This document shows, piece after piece, positions 42,887 through 51,842 of a DNA stretch of 64,000 bases (position 1 is its first letter; each line of letters begins with the position of its first letter). The notes below the pieces were generated by a model, which made no database searches, had not been told where the DNA came from, and was given only the letters and a program-made list of their open reading frames with translations. The stretch is from Solobacterium sp. UBA3691 (lineage in GTDB: Bacteria > Bacillota_I > Bacilli_A > Erysipelotrichales > Erysipelotrichaceae). The translations under genes were made by a program, and so were the position numbers. The stretch is taken from NCBI GenBank assembly GCA_002372175.1, contig DFIS01000082.1:10541-74540 (forward strand). Direction: 5' to 3'.

Positions 42887-43429
42887 ATGAGTGTATATGA
42901 ATATTCCGTCCCCACACCTAAAGGTGAACAGATCTCTCTGCAGGATTATGCAGGAAAAGTACTGCTGATCGTCAACACAGCTACAGGCTGCGGTTTTACA
43001 CCCCAGTACAAGGATATCGAAGAGATCTATGAGAAATATCATGATCATGGTCTTGAAGTTATTGACGTACCCTGTAACCAGTTCGCCGGACAGACACCGG
43101 GCACTGATGATGAGATCCATCAATTCTGCACACTGAAGTACAACACACAGTTCCCGCAGATGAAGAAGAGTGATGTCAACGGTGAGAACCAGCTCCCTCT
43201 GTACGCATATCTGAAGAGCCAGAAGAGTTTTGAAGGCTTCGGCAGCGGTGTTAAGGCTCTGGCAATGAGCGCGATGCTGAAGAAGATCGACAAGAACTAC
43301 AAGACAAACCCGGATATCAAGTGGAACTTCACTAAATTCGTCGTTGACCGTGAAGGCAATGTAGTTGCGCGCTTCGAGCCTACAGCCGACATGAAAGAAG
43401 TTGAAAAGTGCATCGCTTCGCTTGTATAA
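42887..43429 (+). CDS. Glutathione peroxidase-family protein (thiol peroxidase)
   Basis: A 180-residue peroxidase. ATG 42887 follows GGAGG with an eight-base spacer. The active site NTATGCGFTPQY has Cys35 in place of selenocysteine. PCNQFAGQ carries the conserved Gln, and KWNFTKFVVD the Trp/Asn. Bacterial Cys enzymes of this family use thioredoxin rather than glutathione and reduce lipid or organic hydroperoxides; Cys63 or Cys81 could resolve. It lies upstream of an OhrR-type regulator and behind an OhrR-type operator. Confidence 0.92.
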   Translation: MSVYEYSVPTPKGEQISLQDYAGKVLLIVNTATGCGFTPQYKDIEEIYEKYHDHGLEVIDVPCNQFAGQTPGTDDEIHQFCTLKYNTQFPQMKKSDVNGENQLPLYAYLKSQKSFEGFGSGVKALAMSAMLKKIDKNYKTNPDIKWNFTKFVVDREGNVVARFEPTADMKEVEKCIASLV

Positions 43430-43458
43430 TAACTAGCGTATCGAGGTAGAAACAGTTT

Positions 43459-43914
43459 ATGTCAGAACATATGAACGAATCATTATCCGATGAACTGCTT
43501 AGACTTGACCGCCAGCTCTGTTTTCCGCTGTATGCCTGTTCGAGAAAAGTAGTCAATCTGTATACACCTTTTCTGAAACCGTTGGGAATTACCTATACGC
43601 AGTATATCGTCATGCTGGTGCTGTGGGAGAAAGACAACATTAAGGTAGGTACACTCTGTGAGAGACTGTATCTGGACAACGGTACCGTAACACCGCTGCT
43701 GAAGAAACTTGAAGAAAAAGGATATATCCACAGAGAAAGAGATACTGTGGATGAACGGGTAGTTTATATCAAACTGACAGACGCAGGCAGAAAGCTGAAG
43801 GAACAGGCAAGAGAAATACCGGTCAAGGTAGGCTCCTGTCTGTCACTGACACAGGAAGAAGCTGCACAGCTCTATACGATCCTGTATCAGGTGATGAACC
43901 AGAAAACAGAATAA
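43459..43914 (+). CDS. OhrR-type MarR-family peroxide-sensing regulator
   Basis: A 151-residue winged-helix regulator. LDRQLCFPLYA holds Cys21, which matches the single reactive cysteine of OhrR in both position and setting (QLCFALYA in Bacillus). The wing and recognition helix are LYLDNGTVTPLLKKLEEKGY and RERDTVDERVVYIKLT. A further Cys in the N-terminal segment (YACSRK) and others later could permit disulfide reactions. It is 29 bases downstream of the peroxidase gene and very probably represses both through the operator at 42853, being released by organic hydroperoxides. Confidence 0.9.
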   Translation: MSEHMNESLSDELLRLDRQLCFPLYACSRKVVNLYTPFLKPLGITYTQYIVMLVLWEKDNIKVGTLCERLYLDNGTVTPLLKKLEEKGYIHRERDTVDERVVYIKLTDAGRKLKEQAREIPVKVGSCLSLTQEEAAQLYTILYQVMNQKTE

Positions 43915-43917
43915 GAG

Positions 43918-43947
43918 AATTTCCCGGGGAACCGGGATTTCTTTTTA
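43918..43947 (+). terminator. Terminator after the OhrR-type gene
   Basis: TCCCGG and CCGGGA around GGAA, extended by imperfect A/T pairs, then TTTCTTTTTAT. Confidence 0.7.
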
Positions 43948-43976
43948 TATATGCCAGATATGTTATGATAAAAGGT

Positions 43977-46900
43977 ATGAGATGGGAAAGTCTGTTTACA
44001 AATAAGATCCTGCATAGAGGAAAAGAATACTGGCGCCGTGGCCGTGTGAGTCTATATGACTTTGATGATGATCATTGTGAAGCAGAGGTCAGAGGATCCA
44101 ACAGGTACTTTGTGGATATCTACAAAAGAGACAATAAGTATCTTGTTTTCTGTTCCTGCCCGTATTCACAGGATGGACATAACTGTAAACATGAAGCTGC
44201 CGTATTCTATGCCTGGCTCGGTGAGACACCGGAAGACGCAATATCTTTAAGTGAACCGGACAGTATCGTCTATCCGTTTGCGGAAGAAGATTATACCGAC
44301 AGCTTTTATCCGATGGCAGCGATCATGAGCCAGTACCGGATCGGTAAGCATGAGTATGAACAGGCTCTGAAGATGATGAAGGATAATACATTCCAACTGA
44401 CGGAGATATCCATGCGCTACCGAAACTCGGACGAGGAAGAAGCCGTCGTATATGCTTCTGCGGGTTTCCCCGGACAGTCACTGTCAAATGCGGCAGAAGT
44501 ATTCATCGACAGGGAGAAGATCGCCGGCGGCAGCTGTTACCGCTGTCATTCACACCTTTACGGCATACCACGCTATGACAGTAATAAACTATGTGAACAT
44601 CAGGTGTTCCTGCTGCTGCATCTGGGAAAATTTATACGCGAGCAGAACCCCGGCGACAGAACAAATCTGCAGGGACAGAGACTGATCGACAGCTTCTCAG
44701 ATCTCCAGGCTGAAATACGCAGAGACACATCGGCGGAAGTAAGAAAGAATGTACATCTGGAGCCCAGGATCATCAATGATTACGGTCTGCAGCTGTCATT
44801 TAAGATAGGCATACAGAAGATGTATGTCGTCAAGGATATCCGGGAACTCGTGGACACAGTACGGGAGAAGGGCTCACTGCACCTCGGCAAGGGCAATGAT
44901 ATACACTTTTCGTATGATACATTTGATGATGCTTCGCGTAAGTATTTTGACTTTATTCTGGATAGATATAATGAAACGCAGGCGTACAATCATGCGATGC
45001 GAAGAGCTGAACGTTCTTATTCAGGAGAGCTGATTCTGAAGAATACGCTCGATCTTTACGGTAAGACACTGGATCAGTTCTATGATTTTGCGGAAAACTC
45101 ACGGGTGCCGTTTGAGGATAAGAATTCCCGTACAGGATACGGAGCCGGCTTCCTGCGAATCGGCGGCAATGCTTTCCGTATGCCTCTGGAAGTGGGTGCT
45201 GTCAAAGAAGATGGTAAGACCACTGCGCTTATGCTGAAAGGAAGAAAACCTGTACTGGTCAGCGGTGCAGAATACCGCTATTGTGTGCAGGATGGTGCTT
45301 TAATGCGCCTTGATGCGGAGGCTGTACGGGCTGTAGAACCCTTCCTGAATCTTGCATATGAAGATGAGATCGAAGCCAGGATAGGACGCAACAGCTTCCC
45401 GGAGTTCTGTCACCGGATCCTGCCGATTCTGCGGAATAACCCGTTAGTAGATCTGCATGAAGATATTCCCGAAGATGTACAGGCAGAACTGCCCGAGGAA
45501 GCAAAGATCCTGTTCCGGCTGGATCTTGAGGATGGCGAAGTCCTGTGTCAGGGAATCGTCAACTATGGTGGACAGGAATACATACTGCAGGAGAATGCCC
45601 CTGCCGGAGGTATGCGTGACCGCCGTCTTGAACAGGATGCCGCAGATACCGTCATGACCTATTTCCCGTCCTTTGACGGCAGTATATTCCGTCAGCAGGC
45701 AGATGATGAGATCCTCTACGAGATCCTCGGCAGCGGTCTGAATGATCTGATGCGCTATGGTGAAGTCCACGGCAGCGATGCGTTTAACAGACTGCGTATA
45801 CGCCGTACACCGATGGTCAGCTTCGGCATAGCTCTGGAAAGTGATCTGCTTTCCCTGGAAGTCATGAGCACAGACATGAGCACGGAGGAACTGCTCGAGA
45901 TCCTGGACAGCTACCGCCGGAAGAAGAAGTTCCACCGTTTATCCTCCGGAGAGTTTATCTCGCTTGAACAGAATGAATCTCTGGATGTACTGACCTCGAT
46001 AATGGAATCGATGAATGTCTCGGTAAAGGAATTCGTACAGGGCAAGCTGCACCTGCCGCTTTACCGTACACTCTATGTTAATAAGATGCTTGAGGAACAT
46101 GAAGCTGTCAGTGCCGAACGCGACCGCACCTTCCGCAGCCTGATCCGTACCTTCAATACGGTACGGGATTCCGAACATGACGTCCCGGCATCGATGAAGA
46201 ACGTCCTGCGCGGCTATCAGGCCTACGGATACAAGTGGCTGCGTACACTGTCTGACTGCGGCTTCGGTGGTATTCTGGCAGATGATATGGGCCTCGGCAA
46301 GACTGTACAGGTCATAGCCATGCTGGAGGGAGTCATCCATGATCAACAGCTGAAAAGACCCGCCCTGATCGTCTGCCCGGCCTCTGTTGTCTATAACTGG
46401 CAGGAGGAATTCCGCCGTTTCGCACCGGATATCACCGTCACACCGGTCACCGGTACGGCAGCCCGCAGAAAACAGATCCTCGCAGAACCATCCCAGGTCT
46501 ATGTGACATCCTACGACCTGCTGAAAAGAGATATCGGACTCTATACCGAAATACAGTTTGACTATGTGATTCTTGATGAAGCACAGTTCATCAAGAATGC
46601 CAGGGCAACTGTTTCCCGATCGGTCAGGATCCTGCACGCAGCACACAGATTTGCGTTAACAGGCACACCGATCGAAAACAGGCTGAGTGAGCTCTGGTCT
46701 GTATTTGATTTCCTGATGCCGGGATTCCTGTACTCGTATGAACAGTTCAGGACAGTCTTTGAGACACCGATCACCCGCAGTAAGGATGAAGCAGCTACAG
46801 ACAGACTGAAGAAGATGGTCTCTCCGTTTATCCTGCGCAGACTGAAGGAAGAAGTACTGACAGATCTGCCGGAGAAGCTGGAGGAAGTACGGTATGCCCG

Positions 46901-47585
46901 CTTTGAAGAGGAACAGCAGAGACTCTATGACGGTCAGATCGTACATATGAAACAGATGCTGGCAAGGATGGATGAGAACAGCGGCGAAAGCAGGATCAGA
47001 GTCCTGGCAGAGCTGACCAGAATACGGCAGATCTGCTGTGATCCGGCCCTGATCAGTGAAGACTACCATGGCGCATCAGCCAAGCGGGAAGCCTGCCTGG
47101 AATTGATCGAGAGCGCGATCGACGGCGGCCACAAGATGCTTGTCTTCTCGCAGTTCACGACGATGCTGGAACTGCTGGAGAATGACCTGCAGGAAAGAAA
47201 TATCCGGTATTACAAACTGACAGGATCCACCTCCAAGGAAGACAGGATCAGGTATGTCAAAGCCTTCAACGAGGATGACGTACCGGTATTCCTGATCTCA
47301 TTAAAGGCAGGAGGAACAGGTCTGAACCTGACCGGTGCAGACGTTGTGATCCACTACGACCCCTGGTGGAATCTGGCTGTGCAGAACCAGGCAACCGACA
47401 GAGCCCACCGTATCGGACAGACCAACAAGGTCAGTGTATACAAGCTGATCATCAAAGACTCACTGGAAGAGAAGATCCTGGCTTTGCAGGAATCCAAGAA
47501 AGATCTTGCGGATGCGATCCTCAGCGGTGAGAATACTTCGATCACATCACTCAGTAAGGAAGAACTGCTGGAATTACTCGGTTAG
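43977..47585 (+). CDS. SWIM/SNF2-family DEAD-like helicase
   Basis: A protein of about 1202 residues. Residues 59-72 form a SWIM zinc finger (C59, C61, C70, H72). A long middle region (about 100-700) is the bacterial SNF2-associated part. The ATPase core has ILADDMGLGKT (Walker A ending about 776), DEAQ at 867-870, and the C-terminal lobe with VFSQFTTMLELL, SLKAGGTGLNLTGAD and QATDRAHRIGQ. It translocates on double-stranded DNA and remodels DNA-protein complexes; targets are unknown. ATG 43977 is preferred to 43965, because TATGAT at 43964-43969 looks like its -10 with a seven-base gap. The sigma-like membrane protein follows after 17 bases. Confidence 0.9.
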   Translation: MRWESLFTNKILHRGKEYWRRGRVSLYDFDDDHCEAEVRGSNRYFVDIYKRDNKYLVFCSCPYSQDGHNCKHEAAVFYAWLGETPEDAISLSEPDSIVYPFAEEDYTDSFYPMAAIMSQYRIGKHEYEQALKMMKDNTFQLTEISMRYRNSDEEEAVVYASAGFPGQSLSNAAEVFIDREKIAGGSCYRCHSHLYGIPRYDSNKLCEHQVFLLLHLGKFIREQNPGDRTNLQGQRLIDSFSDLQAEIRRDTSAEVRKNVHLEPRIINDYGLQLSFKIGIQKMYVVKDIRELVDTVREKGSLHLGKGNDIHFSYDTFDDASRKYFDFILDRYNETQAYNHAMRRAERSYSGELILKNTLDLYGKTLDQFYDFAENSRVPFEDKNSRTGYGAGFLRIGGNAFRMPLEVGAVKEDGKTTALMLKGRKPVLVSGAEYRYCVQDGALMRLDAEAVRAVEPFLNLAYEDEIEARIGRNSFPEFCHRILPILRNNPLVDLHEDIPEDVQAELPEEAKILFRLDLEDGEVLCQGIVNYGGQEYILQENAPAGGMRDRRLEQDAADTVMTYFPSFDGSIFRQQADDEILYEILGSGLNDLMRYGEVHGSDAFNRLRIRRTPMVSFGIALESDLLSLEVMSTDMSTEELLEILDSYRRKKKFHRLSSGEFISLEQNESLDVLTSIMESMNVSVKEFVQGKLHLPLYRTLYVNKMLEEHEAVSAERDRTFRSLIRTFNTVRDSEHDVPASMKNVLRGYQAYGYKWLRTLSDCGFGGILADDMGLGKTVQVIAMLEGVIHDQQLKRPALIVCPASVVYNWQEEFRRFAPDITVTPVTGTAARRKQILAEPSQVYVTSYDLLKRDIGLYTEIQFDYVILDEAQFIKNARATVSRSVRILHAAHRFALTGTPIENRLSELWSVFDFLMPGFLYSYEQFRTVFETPITRSKDEAATDRLKKMVSPFILRRLKEEVLTDLPEKLEEVRYARFEEEQQRLYDGQIVHMKQMLARMDENSGESRIRVLAELTRIRQICCDPALISEDYHGASAKREACLELIESAIDGGHKMLVFSQFTTMLELLENDLQERNIRYYKLTGSTSKEDRIRYVKAFNEDDVPVFLISLKAGGTGLNLTGADVVIHYDPWWNLAVQNQATDRAHRIGQTNKVSVYKLIIKDSLEEKILALQESKKDLADAILSGENTSITSLSKEELLELLG

Positions 47586-47602
47586 CATCAGGAGACTGTA
47601 TC

Positions 47603-49984
47603 ATGGCAAATCTGGAAGAGATCTGGAAGAAAAATCTGGAGAATCTGCTGACAAAGGCTGAACAGGGAAACGAAAGTGCCGTAGGAGCCCTGTACAAGCA
47701 CTACTATCCCGTGCTGAAAAAACTCGCGGAGGAACAGGGAGGCACAGAAGAAGATGTACAGGAGACATTTACATATGTCTTCAGTAATCTGAAACACCTG
47801 CAGGAAAAAAGTGAATTTGAAACATACGTGAAGCAGTCTCTGCAGACCGTACTGGACAGAAAGAAGCCGGCAGCACCCGCAGAGGAAGAACAGCCGGCAA
47901 AGAAAAACAGGAAAGCGCTGATCGGTGCTCTTGTTGCAGCACTGCTGGTTGGATCGGCAGCCGGAATTCACTTTTACGGCATACCGGCTCTGCGGAAAAT
48001 GCGTGATAACAGGACGGCTGAAAAGCAGGAAGAGAAAACAGCAGAACCTGAGACGCCCAAACCGGAGACACCGAAACCGGAAAGCACAGAGAAGCCGCAG
48101 ACAGTGATCAACGGTGCCGATACCGTAAAGGGTGAAGGCGTCATGACCCATGCGGGGTATGCGTCTGCCGGATTGGATGAGGAAGTCACGGTCGAGACCT
48201 ATATTCAGGGCAGGCAGTCCTGGTGGAACGGAAGCGCAAGATTCTATACCCAGGATGCGGAAGGCGGATACTTCATCTACAACATGCCCTGTACAGAAGA
48301 GGAATACAGAAGGCTGACACCCGGCACAAAGATCAGAGTGCACGGGTATAAGACCGAATGGGCAGGCGAGACAGAAATCGATGAAGGTGCGTCATGGGAG
48401 ATCCTTGAAGGCAGTTATATCGCTGAACCTGTGGATGTGACGAATATGCTGGGTACAGCTGAGCTGATCAGCAGACAGAACATGAAGGTCAGTATCAAAG
48501 GGATGACGGCAGAGGCAGTGAATGATGCTGGTGATGCTTTCCTGTACAACTGGGATGGATCAGGTTCTGAAGGTGATGATCTGTACTTCAATGTATCAAA
48601 GGACGGTCTCTACTATACATTCATTGTTGAGTCAAACCTGACAGGTCCCGATACCGACGTATATCAGGCAGTAAAAAAGCTCAGGGCAGGAGATGTCATC
48701 GATCTTGAAGGCTTCCTGTACTGGTATGAAGGACCGCAGACACATGTTACATCTGTGTCCGTCGTATCCCATACAGCTGCAGCAGAGAAGAAAGAACCGG
48801 TCAGAAGTGTGATCTGGGCAGAAGCACCCGGCATGAGTTTCGATAATTTTGCGATGGTCGAAATTTACGATCATTACACGCCTAGCAGATATGAGTGTAT
48901 CGGTTATCCCGTGGAATGGGATACTTATGCGGACGGTACCGGACTTGGCGCAGGACTGGTGATGTTCCGTGAGGGCAGGGTACTGAAGATCACCTCCTTT
49001 GACCGTCAGAATACGGTACGGGAAGTGAATATGGGGAATGATGAAGGACTGCCTGATTATAGTGCAATTCTTGGTTTTGTGATGGGTGCTTCATCTACAG
49101 AAGTATTGTATGGACAGATCTTCTGGATGTTTTCACGTGACCTTACTTCTGCACAGCGAATCTATACCGGCGGTATCGGCGGAGATTTTGAGTTCAGTTA
49201 CTATGACAGTGAGACGAATCGAATCATGAAGCTGACTGACGGAACAGGCCCGGCGATCAATCCGGACGGCGGTCAGGTTTTGACAATAGGATATGCTCAG
49301 CTCGATGACGGAACGTATCACGAAATTCTGTATGTCGCAGATGATCAGGGATATGTATACGATCAGCGAGAGGAAAATGATCCGCATCTCTTTGTGAACG
49401 GATACTATGTTGTCAGTAACCAGCAGGGGAATCTTTACGGGCTGAAGAGAATCAGCAGCGGTGAGGCAGTGACCGAACCGATATATGAAGATATCAAGTA
49501 CTTTGAGGATGGATACTGTCCGGTAAAGAAGAACGGTAAATGGGGCTTCGTGGATGAACAGGGCAATGAAGTGACGGACTTTATCTGGGATGATGTTACC
49601 TCACTGTATCAGGGGAAGTGTTACGTACAGGTCAACGGTGTTTACGGGATCCTGGATCTGAAACAGACATTGGATGCGGGAATTCCTGTTACGGTGGAAA
49701 GCGTATATGGCTCTGCAGGAAATCTTCCGCAGGGACAGCCTAAGGCGGAACTCACAGGACCAATCGGCACATTAACCGTACTGGCAGAGAGTATTCCCTG
49801 CAGCGACGGACCGACAGGAGATTACAGCACACAGACAGGTGAAGCCAAAGCCGGTATGCAGTTTGAAGTTTATGAATTTGCGTTTAATGAATACGGGGAT
49901 ACTGATAAGACCTGGTACAGGATCGGTGATCATCAGTGGATCTCTGACGGCGGCGGTCAGTGGGTAGCGTATACAGCGTACTGA
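47603..49984 (+). CDS. Membrane protein with sigma-region-2-like cytosolic domain and WG/SH3-like ectodomain
   Basis: A 793-residue protein, first of three paralogues. Residues about 10-86 resemble ECF sigma-70 region 2 in pattern: AEQGNESAVGALYKHYYPVL, then DVQETFTYVFSNL and FETYVKQSL, like the QE-x-F-x-x-F core of that region. No region 4 follows. Instead come an Ala/Pro/Lys linker, one membrane helix (about 105-126) and a Pro/Glu-rich stalk. The outer part has two OB-like segments (about 178-400, starting GVMTHAGYASA), a domain from VIWAEAPG shared with the next gene, WG-type repeats (KKNGKWGFVDEQGNEV), and a C-terminal SH3-like domain ending WYRIGDHQWISDGGGQWV. Function unknown; signalling from wall to cytosol is inferred from topology. 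Confidence 0.75.
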   Translation: MANLEEIWKKNLENLLTKAEQGNESAVGALYKHYYPVLKKLAEEQGGTEEDVQETFTYVFSNLKHLQEKSEFETYVKQSLQTVLDRKKPAAPAEEEQPAKKNRKALIGALVAALLVGSAAGIHFYGIPALRKMRDNRTAEKQEEKTAEPETPKPETPKPESTEKPQTVINGADTVKGEGVMTHAGYASAGLDEEVTVETYIQGRQSWWNGSARFYTQDAEGGYFIYNMPCTEEEYRRLTPGTKIRVHGYKTEWAGETEIDEGASWEILEGSYIAEPVDVTNMLGTAELISRQNMKVSIKGMTAEAVNDAGDAFLYNWDGSGSEGDDLYFNVSKDGLYYTFIVESNLTGPDTDVYQAVKKLRAGDVIDLEGFLYWYEGPQTHVTSVSVVSHTAAAEKKEPVRSVIWAEAPGMSFDNFAMVEIYDHYTPSRYECIGYPVEWDTYADGTGLGAGLVMFREGRVLKITSFDRQNTVREVNMGNDEGLPDYSAILGFVMGASSTEVLYGQIFWMFSRDLTSAQRIYTGGIGGDFEFSYYDSETNRIMKLTDGTGPAINPDGGQVLTIGYAQLDDGTYHEILYVADDQGYVYDQREENDPHLFVNGYYVVSNQQGNLYGLKRISSGEAVTEPIYEDIKYFEDGYCPVKKNGKWGFVDEQGNEVTDFIWDDVTSLYQGKCYVQVNGVYGILDLKQTLDAGIPVTVESVYGSAGNLPQGQPKAELTGPIGTLTVLAESIPCSDGPTGDYSTQTGEAKAGMQFEVYEFAFNEYGDTDKTWYRIGDHQWISDGGGQWVAYTAY

Positions 49985-50036
49985 CAGGGTATACAGAAGA
50001 GACGATGACGTGTAATAAATACGGAAGGTAAAGACA

Positions 50037-51734
50037 ATGCCGAATATAGAAGAGATCTGGAAAAAGAATCTGGGAAATCTGCTGCAAAGAGCTGCGGCAG
50101 GGGACCAGAATGCCCGCAAGGCATTATGGACACACTATGAGAAACCGATGACGGAGTATGCCCGCCAGTTTACTGATGAACAGACAGCACAGAATGCGGC
50201 CAGAAAAGCCCTTGGGAAAGCTCTGACGGCAGCCAATGCCGCAAACTTTGAGGAATACCTGCGTGAGAGCATCAGACAGGAAGTCAAACCGGCAGTACCC
50301 GCTGCACCTGTATCTCCCGCACCGCCTGTTACTCCTGCTGCACCGGTCAAAAAGAAATCAAAGGTTTTACCGGCGATCCTGGGTCTGGCAGTTGCGGCCG
50401 CTGCGATCTTCGGCGGTATACAGGTCTACCGCAGTATGTCGGAGGATGACGGGAAACCAACAGCACAGAACGAACCCAGTGCGGCACCGGCGGAAACACC
50501 GGCAGAAGCTCCTGCAGAGACACCTGCCGAAACAAGCACACCGGCACCCGTTGTGAAAGAACAGCGTGTGATCTGGGCAGAGGAACCGGGACTGGCGGCA
50601 GAGGAGATCGAACTGATCCGGGCCCCGGGACAGTCGGATTACGAAGAGACAGGGTATCCGATGGAGTGGGAAAATTATGCACAGAACAACGGTCTTGACC
50701 ATGGTCTGATCGCCTACAGAAACGGACGAATCCTGACCATATCCTCATTTGACAGACAGAAGACGGTACTCACGCAGAACGTCGGCAGTGACAGCGGTCT
50801 TCCGGTATATGACCTGTTGCTGGACAGTTATGCGATCACAGTCCGGATGGGAGATCCCAATATCTTCTGGATCTTTGCGGATAACTTCAGCAATGCAGAG
50901 CGCTACGCTTTAGGCGGTATGGGAGGTTACTTTCCGCCGAATGAATATGACGAAGCGCAGAACCGCATCATGTATCCGGGCGGCACAGATCCCGTAACAG
51001 CACCGGACGGTGCACATGTATACTTCGCTGACCGCTACTTTGACGGCAGTCCTGAGACTCTGTATATCGCAGACAGTCAGGGATATGTATACGATAAAAG
51101 AGAGGAGAACTATCCGCAGGATTTCATCAACGGTTTCTATTCCTACCGGAACAAGCCGATCCGGGCTGAGGAATTTGAAACACCTGATCCTACGGTACGT
51201 TACGGTATCAAGCGGATCGAAGACGGGACAGCCGTTACCGATGCCGTATATGAACAGGTCATGTATTACACGGATGGCTATTGTGCGGTAAAGAAAGATG
51301 GTAAGTGGGGCTTCATTGATGAACAGGGAAATGAAGTCACAGACTTTATCTGGGATATGGTAACACCGGTATATCAGGGGAAGGCATATGTCGGCATCAA
51401 TGGTATCTTCGGCATCCTTGATCTGAAGCAGACTCTGGATAACGGTATTCCGGTAACGGAAGAGACGGTATACGGAGACAATATACCCCAGGCAGGACCG
51501 AAGGAAGACCGTACAGGTCCGATCGGTGAGCTGACCGTCAAGGTAACGAATCTGAACAGCCGCTCCCAGCCGACGACCTATGCGGAAAAGCTGGCCAAGG
51601 TAAAAGACGGCATGGTCTACAGCGTATACGAGTATGTATACAGTGATATGGACGGGTATACATGGTACCGCATCGGTGACGGACGCTGGATCGCTGACGA
51701 AGGCGGCAAGTGGGTCGACTATACACCGTACTGA
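50037..51734 (+). CDS. Membrane protein with sigma-region-2-like cytosolic domain and WG/SH3-like ectodomain (second paralogue)
   Basis: A 565-residue protein. Its N-terminus is nearly the same as the gene before it (IEEIWKKNLGNLLQRAAAGD), with the same helix layout to about 82; the membrane helix spans about 109-131. The outer region lacks the OB-like part but keeps the VIWAEEPG domain, the WG repeats (KKDGKWGFIDEQGNEV) and the SH3-like end (LTVKVTNLNSRSQPT ... WYRIGDGRWIADEGGKWV). The sigma-like helices are more degraded: the QETF core is replaced by AARKALGKAL. GGAAGG precedes the ATG; the gap from the previous stop is 52 bases, so they probably share a transcript. A strong terminator follows. 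Confidence 0.75.
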   Translation: MPNIEEIWKKNLGNLLQRAAAGDQNARKALWTHYEKPMTEYARQFTDEQTAQNAARKALGKALTAANAANFEEYLRESIRQEVKPAVPAAPVSPAPPVTPAAPVKKKSKVLPAILGLAVAAAAIFGGIQVYRSMSEDDGKPTAQNEPSAAPAETPAEAPAETPAETSTPAPVVKEQRVIWAEEPGLAAEEIELIRAPGQSDYEETGYPMEWENYAQNNGLDHGLIAYRNGRILTISSFDRQKTVLTQNVGSDSGLPVYDLLLDSYAITVRMGDPNIFWIFADNFSNAERYALGGMGGYFPPNEYDEAQNRIMYPGGTDPVTAPDGAHVYFADRYFDGSPETLYIADSQGYVYDKREENYPQDFINGFYSYRNKPIRAEEFETPDPTVRYGIKRIEDGTAVTDAVYEQVMYYTDGYCAVKKDGKWGFIDEQGNEVTDFIWDMVTPVYQGKAYVGINGIFGILDLKQTLDNGIPVTEETVYGDNIPQAGPKEDRTGPIGELTVKVTNLNSRSQPTTYAEKLAKVKDGMVYSVYEYVYSDMDGYTWYRIGDGRWIADEGGKWVDYTPY

Positions 51735-51750
51735 TCAGACAGAACAGAAT

Positions 51751-51788
51751 GAGGCAGTATCTTCCTGAAGAGGATACTGCCTCTTTAT
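51751..51788 (+). terminator. Strong terminator
   Basis: GAGGCAGTATC and GATACTGCCTC pair perfectly (11 bp) with loop TTCCTGAAGAG, then TTTATTCTTT. It closes the helicase/sigma-like operon. Confidence 0.9.
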
Positions 51789-51842
51789 TCTTTCCTGTTT
51801 ATACAGGAAATCAGGGAATGATGATATCATAGTAAGGTAACC

